A DNA stretch of 49,959 bases from positions 8,381-58,339 of the forward strand of contig LFSH01000076.1 of NCBI GenBank assembly GCA_001513105.1. The letters run 5' to 3'. The translations under genes were made by a program, and so were the position numbers. Below, in pieces: positions 36,255 to 44,902 of this stretch. The notes under the pieces were generated by a model, which did not search any database, was not told the DNA's origin, and worked only from the letters and a program-made list of their open reading frames with translations. Every line of letters starts with the position of its first letter. Within the stretch, counting starts at the first letter, position 1. The DNA is from Clostridiales bacterium DTU070 (GTDB lineage: Bacteria; Bacillota; Clostridia; DSM-8532).

Positions 36255-38852
36255 ATGGGAGAAAAAGTGAAAAAAGTTGATGTTAACGAAATGATAAACC
36301 AGCTGGTTGAAAACGCTCAAAAAGCACTGAAAGAGTATTTGTCATTCAGCCAGGAGCAGGTGGATAAAATTGTTTATGAAATGACGCTTAAGGGACTGGA
36401 CAACCATATGTATCTTGCAAAACTCGCTGTGGAGGAAACGGGCCGCGGGGTGTTTGAAGACAAGGTTATAAAGAACATGTTCGCCACCGAATATATATAC
36501 CACAGTATCAAGAACGAAAAAAGCGTAGGAATTATTGAGGAAAACGACCTTGAAGGTTACGTGGAAGTGGCAGAACCCGTTGGCGTTGTTGCAGGCGTCA
36601 CACCTGTTACAAACCCGACGTCCACCACAATGTTCAAATCCCTGATCTGTGTAAAGACGAGGAATCCTATAATATTTGCGTTTCACCCGTCAGCGCAGAA
36701 ATGCTCAATGGAAGCTGCAAGAATCATGAGAGACGCGGCAGTTAAAAGCGGTACTCCGAAGCACTGCATACAATGGATAGAAACCCCGTCTGTTGAAGCA
36801 ACAATGACACTTATGAACCATCCCGGAGTGTCACTTATCCTTGCAACCGGCGGAAGCGGAATGGTAAAGTCGGCATACAGTGCCGGAAAGCCTGCGCTTG
36901 GTGTAGGCCCGGGTAATGTGCCCTGTTATATAAACAGGAACGTTGACGTGGAGCGGGCATGCACCGACCTCATTATTTCAAAGACCTTTGACAACGGAAT
37001 GATCTGTGCGTCGGAACAGGCTGTGATTGTGGATAAGGAAATAGCCGGTGAATTCGAAGGAATAATGAAAAAGTACGGCTGCTATTTCCTTGACGAAAAG
37101 GAAATAGAGCTTGTAACAAACTATGTTATAAACCGTGAAAAAATGGCCGTCAACCCCGAGGTGGTGGGGAAACCGGCATCGTTTATAGCAAGAAATGCAG
37201 GCATTGACGTGCCTGAGAACACGAAAATCTTAATTGCAAAACTCCCTGAGCCGTCCCTTGAGTATCCGCTGTCCCTTGAAAAACTTTCTCCCGTTCTCGC
37301 ATATTTCGTTTGTGAGAATGAGAAGCAGGGCTTTGAGTATTGCTCAAAGATGCTTGAACTGGGCGGGCTTGGCCATTCTGCGGTTATACATTCAAACGAT
37401 GAGGAATTGTGCAAGGCGTTCGGAAATGAAATGAAGGTGGGAAGGATAATAGTGAATTCGCCTTCTTCGCAGGGCGCCATAGGAGATATTTACAACACAA
37501 ACACGCCTTCGCTTACGCTGGGATGCGGCTCCTTCGGGCATAACTCAACCACCGCGAATATCTCATCGGTGAACCTGATTAACAAAAAGAGAATAGCGAA
37601 GAGGAGGGTCAATATGCAGTGGTTTAAAATACCTCCGAAGATTTATTTTGAAAAAGGCTCGGTCCAGTACCTGAAACACATGCCGAACATATCCCGGGCG
37701 TTCATCGTTACCGACCAGGTAATGGTTAAGCTGGGATATGTGGATAAGGTGCTGTATTATCTCAGAAGGCGCGAAGAATACTGCCACAGTGAAATATTCT
37801 CCGAAGTGGAGCCCGATCCGTCAATTGAAACAATTCAAAAGGGCGTTCATGCAATGAATATTTTCCAGCCCGACGTCATAATCGCCCTTGGCGGTGGAAG
37901 CGCCATCGATGCTGCAAAATGTATGTGGCTGTTTTATGAAAATCCCGACACATCCTTTGACGGATTAAGGCTGAAATTCATGGATATACGGAAAAGGGCA
38001 TTCCAGTTCCCGAACCTTGGAAAGAAAGCACAGCTTGTTGCAATACCCACAACGTCGGGTACAGGAAGCGAAGTAACTTCATTCTCGGTAATAACCGACA
38101 AGAAAAACGGAAACATTAAGTATCCTCTTGCCGACTATGAATTAACACCCGATGTTGCAATCATAGATCCGCAGTTTGTAAAAACAATGCCCAAATCCAT
38201 TACTGCCGACACCGGTATGGATGTGCTTACACACGCAATAGAGGCCTATGTATCGGTTCTTGCCTCGGATTATACAAACGGGCTTGCGATGAAGGCAATA
38301 GAACTGATCTTCAAATACCTGCCGAGGAGCTATGACAATGCCGAAGACGAAGTGGCACGTGAGAAGGTTCATAACGCCTCGTGCATAGCTGGTATGGCCT
38401 TTACAAATGCCTTCCTGGGAATAAACCACTCCCTTGCCCACAAGCTGGGCGGAGAATTCAATATTCCCCATGGAAGAGCAAATGCGGTATTGCTTCCCCA
38501 TGTTATCAAGTACAACTCACAGATACCCACCAAGTTCACAATATTCCCGAAATACGGGAAATACATGGCAGACTACCGCTATGCACAAATCGCAAGGCAG
38601 CTGAACCTTGGCGGCACAACCCAGGAAGAACAGGTTGATGCCCTGATTTCCGCCGTAATTAACCTGATGAAGAGGATAAACATGCCGTTAAGCATCAGGG
38701 AGCTGGGTATAGACGAAACCGAGTTTATGGCAAAGGTTCCAAGGCTTGCCGAAAGAGCGTTCGAAGATCAGTGCACCACCTCAAACCCGCGTTATCCGCT
38801 TGTCAGTGAGCTTGAAGAAATATACAGGAAAGCCTATTACGGTACAATATAA
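36255..38852 (+). CDS. adhE: Bifunctional acetaldehyde-CoA / alcohol dehydrogenase AdhE
   Basis: AdhE converts acetyl-CoA to ethanol in two NADH-consuming steps and forms filaments (spirosomes). The 865-residue product has the N-terminal aldehyde dehydrogenase domain (about 1-440) with catalytic cysteine C251 in NGMICASEQAV. The C-terminal iron-dependent alcohol dehydrogenase domain starts near WFKIPPKIYFEKGS, with ALGGGSAIDAAK, GTGSEVTSFSVI and the metal-binding HSLAHKLGGEFNIPHGRAN. Length is normal. ATG 36255 is preferred over GTG 36246 because AAGAGGTG is correctly spaced for it. It has its own strong promoter, a possible Rex box and a terminator, so is monocistronic. It indicates ethanol fermentation. 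Confidence 0.97.
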   Translation: MGEKVKKVDVNEMINQLVENAQKALKEYLSFSQEQVDKIVYEMTLKGLDNHMYLAKLAVEETGRGVFEDKVIKNMFATEYIYHSIKNEKSVGIIEENDLEGYVEVAEPVGVVAGVTPVTNPTSTTMFKSLICVKTRNPIIFAFHPSAQKCSMEAARIMRDAAVKSGTPKHCIQWIETPSVEATMTLMNHPGVSLILATGGSGMVKSAYSAGKPALGVGPGNVPCYINRNVDVERACTDLIISKTFDNGMICASEQAVIVDKEIAGEFEGIMKKYGCYFLDEKEIELVTNYVINREKMAVNPEVVGKPASFIARNAGIDVPENTKILIAKLPEPSLEYPLSLEKLSPVLAYFVCENEKQGFEYCSKMLELGGLGHSAVIHSNDEELCKAFGNEMKVGRIIVNSPSSQGAIGDIYNTNTPSLTLGCGSFGHNSTTANISSVNLINKKRIAKRRVNMQWFKIPPKIYFEKGSVQYLKHMPNISRAFIVTDQVMVKLGYVDKVLYYLRRREEYCHSEIFSEVEPDPSIETIQKGVHAMNIFQPDVIIALGGGSAIDAAKCMWLFYENPDTSFDGLRLKFMDIRKRAFQFPNLGKKAQLVAIPTTSGTGSEVTSFSVITDKKNGNIKYPLADYELTPDVAIIDPQFVKTMPKSITADTGMDVLTHAIEAYVSVLASDYTNGLAMKAIELIFKYLPRSYDNAEDEVAREKVHNASCIAGMAFTNAFLGINHSLAHKLGGEFNIPHGRANAVLLPHVIKYNSQIPTKFTIFPKYGKYMADYRYAQIARQLNLGGTTQEEQVDALISAVINLMKRINMPLSIRELGIDETEFMAKVPRLAERAFEDQCTTSNPRYPLVSELEEIYRKAYYGTI

Positions 38853-38870
38853 TATAATTGCTTGTTTTGT

Positions 38871-38904
38871 AAAAGGCATTGGTGTAAAAACCGGTGCCTT
38901 TTTT
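38871..38904 (+). terminator. Intrinsic terminator of adhE
   Basis: Stem AAAAGGCATTGG with CCGGTGCCTTTT (two G-T pairs) and a T-run. Confidence 0.85.
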
Positions 38905-38997
38905 ATTGGATGACAACCATCTTCACATTTAACGCAAGGCAACCGATACATATATAGATATTGCACAAATATTGTTTCTTTGTATTATTTTGTACAG

Positions 38998-39011
38998 TTA
39001 AACTGGTTTCA
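38998..39011. promoter_or_regulatory. Possible LacI/GalR-type operator before the large hydrolase
   Basis: TTAAACTGGTTTCA is an imperfect palindrome like LacI/GalR-family operators (TGAAACCGGTTTCA type), ending two bases before the AGGAGG ribosome site. The LacI regulator gene lies 3 kb downstream, so control is plausible but unproven. Confidence 0.35.
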
Positions 39012-39023
39012 GGAGGCCGTTTT

Positions 39024-42000
39024 ATGCTGTATCCAAAAAGTAAAAACGAATTTGAAGATTCTCTTTTTCAAAACCCCGCGCCTGAATACAGGTGTGCCCC
39101 TTTCTGGGCCTGGAACAGGAAACTTTACTGGGATGAAATGGAACGGCAGATAGAAGTATTTAAGGAAATGGGTATGGGCGGGTTTCATATACATTCAAGG
39201 ATAGGCCTTGACACTCCCTATCTGAGTGATGAATTCATGGATTATGTCAGGAAATGCAATCAAAAAGCCAGGGAACTGGATATGCTGACATGGCTTTATG
39301 ATGAAGATAAATGGCCGTCGGGCTTCGGAGGCGGTTTTGTCACGAGGAATCATGACTACAGAAGCAGGTATCTGCTCTTTTCACCGTATTATCATGAAGA
39401 CGGGTATTATGAACGGGGAATACCCCGTGAGAACCGGCTTGGAACAGACGGATTCCTCACTTTGATTGCGAAATACAGGGTGAGGATAAAAAACGGATAC
39501 CTTCACTCGTACAAAAGGATAACCTGTGACGACGATGAAAACAGCGGCGATGCATGGTATGCATACAGGATAGTATCCGGGGATTTATCCTGGTTCAACA
39601 ACCAGGCTTACGTGGACACGCTTAACAAAGAGGCTGTCAAAAAGTTTTTGGAAGTTACCCATGAAAGGTATTATGAAGTCCTCGGCGAGGAGTTTTCAAA
39701 ATCGGTTCCTGCCATATTTACCGATGAACCGCAGTTCGTGCTTAAGCAGAACCTTGCCGATCCTTACAGCAGGCAGGAGGTTGGCATTCCATTTACCGAT
39801 ACTTTCGAGGAATCTTTTAAGCAAAGGTTCGGGTGCAGTTTTCTTGACAGCCTTCCTGAGATTTTCTGGGAGCTTGAGAATAACAGGGTTTCGCGCATCA
39901 GGTACTTGTATCATGAACATATAGCCGAACTGTTCGCAGCTTCCTTCGCAGATACTGTAGGCAACTGGTGCAGGGAACACAATATTATGCTCACGGGACA
40001 TATGATGGCCGAAGATACCCTCGAGTCGCAGACCCGGTCCCTTGGTGAAGCGATGAGGTCATACCGCAGTTTTGATATTCCCGGGGTTGATATCCTGGCA
40101 AACCGATACGAATACGGCACTGTGAAACAGGCCCAGAGTGCGGCCAGGCAATACGGCGCTCCCGGTGTTCTGAGCGAATTGTACGGAGTCACTAACTGGG
40201 ACTTCGATTTCAGGGGCCATAAACTTCAGGGCGACTGGCAGGCGGCAATGGGTGTAAGCGTACGGGTTCCGCATCTTAGCTGGATGGGCATGGGCGGCGA
40301 GTCAAAAAGGGATTATCCTGCCCCCATCGACGCCCATTCTCCATGGTATAAAAAATATCATTTAATTGAGGATCATTTTTCAAGGGTAAATGTATGCATG
40401 ACAAGGGGCGTGCCCGAAGTTGACATCGGGGTTATCCATCCCGTTGAAAGCTGCTGGCTCCTGTGGGGGCCAAACAGCCAGACCAGGCGGAAAAGACAAA
40501 GGCTCCAGGAGAATTTTGATAATATAATAAACTGGCTCCTGTTCTCGGGTTTTGACTTTGATTTTATCTCAGAATCAGCGGTGCCCGGGTTGTATAAGGG
40601 TTCTGTGGACGGTTGCACCGAATTCGGCAGAATGAAATATAAAGTTATTATTGTTCCGGAACTGATTACCATCCGGGAAAGCACCGTCAGGATGCTTGAA
40701 GGTCATATTGGAAGCGGCGGGAAAGTCATATTCCTCGGGAACCTGCCCAAAGTGGTTGACGGTGATGACAACAGGAGGTTTGACCGTTCCCGTTTCAGCC
40801 AATATGTGATCGGCAATTCGAAACACGATTTGATTGACGCGCTGGAACCCTGGAGAAAGATTTATATTCATAACAGGGATCAGTCAGCAAACGAAAACTT
40901 TATATGCCAGTTAAGGGATGAGAAGGATTGCAAATGGCTGTTCATTGCCCCCGGAAAACCTGTGGAAACAATGAAACTGCCCGAAGAGAAAAATTTAACA
41001 ATAAGTATAACGGGAAATTACGAAGTGTGGCATTACGATACCGTTACCGGCACGAAACGGAAGGTACAGGCATATATAAAGGACCGAAAGACATTTTTTG
41101 AACAGGCTGCATATGAACATGACAGTTTTCTGTACAGGCTTGTAAAAAAAGAAACAGGTGATAATGGCGGGTTTGTTGAAAGGCCCTGCGCTGTAAAAAA
41201 GAATTACAGGTATGTGAAATATTTAAACGGGCCCTGGGAATACAGGCTGTCTGAAAAAAATGTACTGCTGCTGGACATGGCCCGCTATCAGCTTGATGAC
41301 GGAGAAATCCATGAAAGGGAGGAAATACTGAGGATTGATGACATAATCAGGACAAAACTGGGATTTCCACTCAGGACCGACAGTTTCCCGCAGCCCTGGC
41401 TTACAACCGGTGAAGCCTCATGCCCGCATACGGTGAGGCTTTATTTCGACATTGAGTCCGAACTGGATATTGACGGCGCGGAACTTGCCTTTGAAGGCAG
41501 CCCGTCTGAAATAAAATGGAACGGCCGGGCTGTAACCGAAAAGAGCGACGGCTTCTTCATCGACAGGTGTTTCAGTGTTATGAAACTGCCGCGGATAAAA
41601 AAAGGCATCAACAGCCTGATTCTCAGCATCCCGTTTGGGATCAAAACCGACCTGGAATGGTGCTATATTGCCGGCAATTTCGGAACATGTGTAAAAGGCG
41701 ACAGGAGCATTGTCATAAGAGCCCCTGAAACATTGTACTGCAGTGACATAACAAGGCAGGGACTGTGCTTTTTCGGAGGGAATATCACCTACATCATGAA
41801 CGTGGATATACCCGGGGGTAATATGACAATTGAAGTGCCCCAGTACAGGGGGTCGGTTGTGGAAGTAGCCCTGAACGGCGTCAGAAAAGGGGATATAATA
41901 TTCTCGCCCTACAGGCTGAACTTAGGTCATGTACCCGCGGGAAGTCATAAAATAGAGCTTACCCTTTACGGGAACAGGTTTAACATGTTCGGGCAGCTTC

Positions 42001-42134
42001 ATAACTGCAACAGGCTCGAAAAATACTACGGGCCGGCAACATGGCGCACAAAGGGGAATTCTTTTGCCTATGAATACCAGTTAAGGGAAGCCGGCCTTTT
42101 AACAGCGCCCCTGGTATATATCGAACAGGTTTAA
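39024..42134 (+). CDS. Large glycoside-hydrolase-like protein (distant GH106 / rhamnosidase-like)
   Basis: A 1036-residue cytoplasmic protein (no signal peptide). The N-terminal region APFWAWNRKLYWDEMERQIE, GMGGFHIHSRIGLDTPYLS and WLYDEDKWPSGFGGG marks a TIM-barrel family found widely in gut and plant-degrading bacteria. It is annotated variously as glycosyl hydrolase or GH106-like. Candidate acid residues lie in YDEDKWPSG and PAIFTDEPQF. The C-terminal third (about 730-1036) looks like beta-sandwich domains, with VRLYFDIESELDIDGAEL and ITLYGNRFN-like strands. The ATG at 39024 follows AGGAGG. Context (LacI, sugar importer, GH130) suggests intracellular processing of imported oligosaccharides. 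Family and substrate remain uncertain. Confidence 0.75.
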   Translation: MLYPKSKNEFEDSLFQNPAPEYRCAPFWAWNRKLYWDEMERQIEVFKEMGMGGFHIHSRIGLDTPYLSDEFMDYVRKCNQKARELDMLTWLYDEDKWPSGFGGGFVTRNHDYRSRYLLFSPYYHEDGYYERGIPRENRLGTDGFLTLIAKYRVRIKNGYLHSYKRITCDDDENSGDAWYAYRIVSGDLSWFNNQAYVDTLNKEAVKKFLEVTHERYYEVLGEEFSKSVPAIFTDEPQFVLKQNLADPYSRQEVGIPFTDTFEESFKQRFGCSFLDSLPEIFWELENNRVSRIRYLYHEHIAELFAASFADTVGNWCREHNIMLTGHMMAEDTLESQTRSLGEAMRSYRSFDIPGVDILANRYEYGTVKQAQSAARQYGAPGVLSELYGVTNWDFDFRGHKLQGDWQAAMGVSVRVPHLSWMGMGGESKRDYPAPIDAHSPWYKKYHLIEDHFSRVNVCMTRGVPEVDIGVIHPVESCWLLWGPNSQTRRKRQRLQENFDNIINWLLFSGFDFDFISESAVPGLYKGSVDGCTEFGRMKYKVIIVPELITIRESTVRMLEGHIGSGGKVIFLGNLPKVVDGDDNRRFDRSRFSQYVIGNSKHDLIDALEPWRKIYIHNRDQSANENFICQLRDEKDCKWLFIAPGKPVETMKLPEEKNLTISITGNYEVWHYDTVTGTKRKVQAYIKDRKTFFEQAAYEHDSFLYRLVKKETGDNGGFVERPCAVKKNYRYVKYLNGPWEYRLSEKNVLLLDMARYQLDDGEIHEREEILRIDDIIRTKLGFPLRTDSFPQPWLTTGEASCPHTVRLYFDIESELDIDGAELAFEGSPSEIKWNGRAVTEKSDGFFIDRCFSVMKLPRIKKGINSLILSIPFGIKTDLEWCYIAGNFGTCVKGDRSIVIRAPETLYCSDITRQGLCFFGGNITYIMNVDIPGGNMTIEVPQYRGSVVEVALNGVRKGDIIFSPYRLNLGHVPAGSHKIELTLYGNRFNMFGQLHNCNRLEKYYGPATWRTKGNSFAYEYQLREAGLLTAPLVYIEQV

Positions 42135-42253
42135 ACCCTGCATTTTGCCTGGATACCTGCCGCATGAAAACATGCGGGTATGCCCTGTCATACCTGTCCG
42201 GGCAACATGCGCATGCAATTATATGTAATTATTAAAAAAATGAAAATAAAGTT

Positions 42254-42282
42254 TTGATAAAGTTAAAATTTCACGCTATAAT
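42254..42282 (+). promoter_or_regulatory. Promoter of the lacI-type regulator gene
   Basis: TTGATA (42254-42259) and TATAAT (42277-42282), 17-base spacer. The GH-like gene ends 120 bases earlier. Confidence 0.78.
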
Positions 42283-42325
42283 TAAAGTAACATGTACTTG
42301 AAATGCAGAAAACCATACCATGATT

Positions 42326-42340
42326 CAGAACCGGTTTTTC
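42326..42340. promoter_or_regulatory. Possible LacI-type operator in the regulator's own leader
   Basis: The palindrome AACCGGTT (42329-42336), within CAGAACCGGTTTTTC, has the CCGG centre typical of LacI/GalR operators. It lies about 45 bases after the -10 box and just before the ribosome site, suitable for autoregulation. Flanks are only partly symmetric. Confidence 0.4.
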
Positions 42341-42350
42341 GGAGGTATAT

Positions 42351-43385
42351 ATGAACAAAAAGAAGATAAGGTTGAAGGATATAGCGGATAAACTGAGTAT
42401 ATCGGTAAATGCGGTTTCACTGGCACTGAATAACAAGGTGGGCGTAAGTGACGAAACCAGGATGAAAGTATTGAAAGTAGCCGAATCCTTGGGCTATCTG
42501 GATCAGTATAAGGGATCTGACAGGAAAAAGCATCTGCACAGTATCTGCGTTATGCTTGAAGAAAAGATATTCAAGGATACCAGGTTCTATCCCAAGGTTA
42601 TCCTGGGTATAGAAAACGAAGCAAAAAGAAATAATTACGATACGATTATCAATTTCATACGCAGGGACAAACACGATATACCTCTCAGCATAGAAAGGGG
42701 AAAGGCCGACGGAATCCTTGTTCTTGGCTATATCAGCGATGAATATCTTAAACTGCTTAAATCATACAGAATACCCATAGTCCTGGTTGACCATGCTTCG
42801 CTGTCGGTCACAACCGGCGCGGTTTTGACGCAGAATTTCACAGGCGCGTATATGGCCGCAGAGTACCTGATTAACAGCGGCCACAGCAGCATAGGTTTTT
42901 TCGGTGACATTAACATTGCAATGAGTTTCAATGAACGGTGGGCAGGTTTCGAATCTGCGCTGAGACACCGTAATATTCCCCTCAATATGGAATTCTGCTT
43001 TATTGAAAACGTTGAGGAGAATGTTCTGCAGAACAATTTCATGGCTTTTGTGAATACAATGAAGAATATGAAACAGTATCCCACGGCATGGTTCTGCGCG
43101 AATGATTCCACGGCGTTTGTGCTGATAAACGCATTGAAGTATATAGGGAAAAAGGTGCCCGAAGATATTTCGGTTGTCGGTTTTGACGACATAGACATAT
43201 GTTCTATTACCGAGCCAAAACTTACAACAATGCACGTCGAAATGGAGGAGATGGGGGCAACTGCTGTCAGGGAGCTGCTTCTGAAGGTCCATAACCCGGA
43301 TTATATCCAAAGGCATGTCAGATTGCCCGTAAGGCTTGTGGAACGGGATTCGTCAGGATATTATAACCAATCAAAATTAAAGTAA
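42351..43385 (+). CDS. LacI family transcriptional regulator
   Basis: A 344-residue sugar-responsive repressor. The N-terminal helix-turn-helix reads IRLKDIADKLSISVNAVSLA with the hinge LNNKVGVSDETRMKVLKVAES. The rest is a periplasmic-binding-protein-like ligand and dimer domain (DGILVLGYISDEY, WFCANDSTAFVLINALKYIG, VVGFDDIDICSITEPKLTTM). TTCGGAGG precedes the ATG. It lies directly upstream of the sugar ABC importer genes, whose promoter begins within its last codons, so it is the likely regulator of that operon. The inducer is unknown; a mannoside or product of GH130 is a reasonable guess. Confidence 0.93.
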   Translation: MNKKKIRLKDIADKLSISVNAVSLALNNKVGVSDETRMKVLKVAESLGYLDQYKGSDRKKHLHSICVMLEEKIFKDTRFYPKVILGIENEAKRNNYDTIINFIRRDKHDIPLSIERGKADGILVLGYISDEYLKLLKSYRIPIVLVDHASLSVTTGAVLTQNFTGAYMAAEYLINSGHSSIGFFGDINIAMSFNERWAGFESALRHRNIPLNMEFCFIENVEENVLQNNFMAFVNTMKNMKQYPTAWFCANDSTAFVLINALKYIGKKVPEDISVVGFDDIDICSITEPKLTTMHVEMEEMGATAVRELLLKVHNPDYIQRHVRLPVRLVERDSSGYYNQSKLK

Positions 43386-43441
43386 AATTCAACAAAATTC
43401 AAGCAAATTCAGATTGAAATTTTATCAAAATTCAATATAAT
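43384..43441 (+). promoter_or_regulatory. Importer promoter with a 10-bp-phased repeat array
   Basis: TTGAAA (43414-43419) and TATAAT (43436-43441), 16-base spacer, form the promoter. Repeats of AAAATTCAA start at 43384, 43394 and, as CAAATTCAG, at 43404; an inverted copy TTGAAATTTT starts at 43414 and a direct copy at 43427. The first four are exactly 10 bases apart, one helical turn, so a regulator could bind one face of the DNA. The inverted pair spans the promoter spacer. Confidence 0.6.
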
Positions 43442-43489
43442 AAAATATGTGGTAGAAATTTCTTCATATAACTGAGGGAGGGATATATT

Positions 43490-44836
43490 GTGAAGCGTAT
43501 AAGTATATTGTGTACGGCTCTGTTAATTGTTGCACTTCTTTTTACAGCATGTACCACTACCGGGACTGGCGACGTCAAAGGTTCAACGGATACTTCAAAC
43601 ACACCTGCTGCTGGTAACAAGGACCAGGGAAAATCATCCGAAAAGGTAGAGATTAAACTTTCCACCTGGGCCGGTTCAGAGGAGGCAGCAGAACTGCAGG
43701 CCATTATTGACAGGTTGAACGCAAGTTCGGACACTTACATAATTACACAGGATTCCAATCCTGCAGATTATGAGACACGTCTGACTACACAGCTTTCCGG
43801 AAGCGCAGGTCCCGATCTCTTCTGGGTCAGTGCAGCAAGGGGAGCACAGTTCGCAGCAAGAGGCGTTATGCTTGACATAACCGACAGGCTTTCGAAGTCG
43901 GACAAGCCTGCTGCAAACTTGGATGATTATTACGAGTCTGCTTTCGGTCCTTTCAAAGTTGACGGCAAGATTTATGCTCTTCCGTGGATCATGCAGCCAG
44001 TGGTTCTCTATGTAAACCAGGATGCGCTGGATAAGGCCGGAATAGTCATTGACGAAAACTGGAACTGGGATCGCTTCATGGAAGCGGCCAAAAAGCTGAC
44101 CGTTGACAAGAACGGAAAATCCCTTGGCGAAAGCGGATTTGACAAGAACAATATAGTTCAGTGGGGATTCACATTGAACGGTTGGCCGCCGGTCCAGATG
44201 TTCATCTGGCAGGCAGGCGGGGAAGTAATTGCTGAAGATTTCAGCAGTTCACCAATCGACACCCCTGAAGCAATGAAAGGTTTCAAATTCTACCGTGAAC
44301 TGATTGACAGCGGTGTGGTTCCTTCACAGCAAACCATCAGGGACAGAGGTTTTGACCAGATGTTCCGTGACGGACAGGTGGCAATGTTCATGGGCGGTGC
44401 AGCAGATTCACTCGACACCAGGGTTGAAAACTTTAAGTGTGTTGTCCGCGAGGTTCCGGCAGGCCCGAACGGAACGAAAGCCACCTTTGTTGATTTGCTC
44501 GGAATGGGCATCAATGCAAAAACCAAGTATCCCGATGCCGCATTTGAAGCATTGGTTGATCTTGCAGAAGAGATACATAAGTGGAAGGTCATGCCACCGA
44601 GAAAATCCATTGGAAGCACGGAAAACATGATAAGCCTGCATCCTGAAAGAAAAGATGCTTTCCCGGCAATAGTAAATTCGCTTTCCTACTCAAAACCGTA
44701 CAGGTTCTACCAGGACTACCCTGACTGGGACACAATTTTCTGGAATCAGTTAATGGATCCCATCATCAACAGTGACGGCAATCCAGAGGAGTTGGTTCCC
44801 AAAGTTAAGCCCTTACTGGATGAAACTTTAAAATAA
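43490..44836 (+). CDS. Sugar ABC transporter substrate-binding lipoprotein
   Basis: A 448-residue family 1 extracellular solute-binding protein. The signal peptide MKRISILCTALLIVALLFTA ends at a lipobox-like FTAC, giving a lipid-anchored cysteine near residue 21, followed by a Thr/Ser/Asp-rich linker. The mature domain has the typical KLSTWAGSEEAAELQAII start and the conserved YALPWIMQPVVLYVNQDALD region. The GTG start has GGGAGG eight bases upstream. It captures oligosaccharide for the two permeases downstream. The ligand cannot be read from sequence; the GH130 and DUF1861 neighbours point to a mannoside or related glycan. Confidence 0.93.
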   Translation: MKRISILCTALLIVALLFTACTTTGTGDVKGSTDTSNTPAAGNKDQGKSSEKVEIKLSTWAGSEEAAELQAIIDRLNASSDTYIITQDSNPADYETRLTTQLSGSAGPDLFWVSAARGAQFAARGVMLDITDRLSKSDKPAANLDDYYESAFGPFKVDGKIYALPWIMQPVVLYVNQDALDKAGIVIDENWNWDRFMEAAKKLTVDKNGKSLGESGFDKNNIVQWGFTLNGWPPVQMFIWQAGGEVIAEDFSSSPIDTPEAMKGFKFYRELIDSGVVPSQQTIRDRGFDQMFRDGQVAMFMGGAADSLDTRVENFKCVVREVPAGPNGTKATFVDLLGMGINAKTKYPDAAFEALVDLAEEIHKWKVMPPRKSIGSTENMISLHPERKDAFPAIVNSLSYSKPYRFYQDYPDWDTIFWNQLMDPIINSDGNPEELVPKVKPLLDETLK

Positions 44837-44860
44837 GCCGGTTTGCAAGGTATTATTAAT

Positions 44861-44882
44861 GAGGGGGCTTTTATGCCTCCTC
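44861..44882 (+). other. Intercistronic hairpin between binding protein and permease
   Basis: Stem GAGGGGGC / GCCTCCTC (one G-T pair) with a six-base loop and no T-run after it. Such hairpins commonly stabilise the binding-protein mRNA or reduce read-through so that the binding protein is made in excess over the permeases. Confidence 0.7.
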
Positions 44883-44902
44883 CATAAAAGAAAGGGATTA
44901 GT

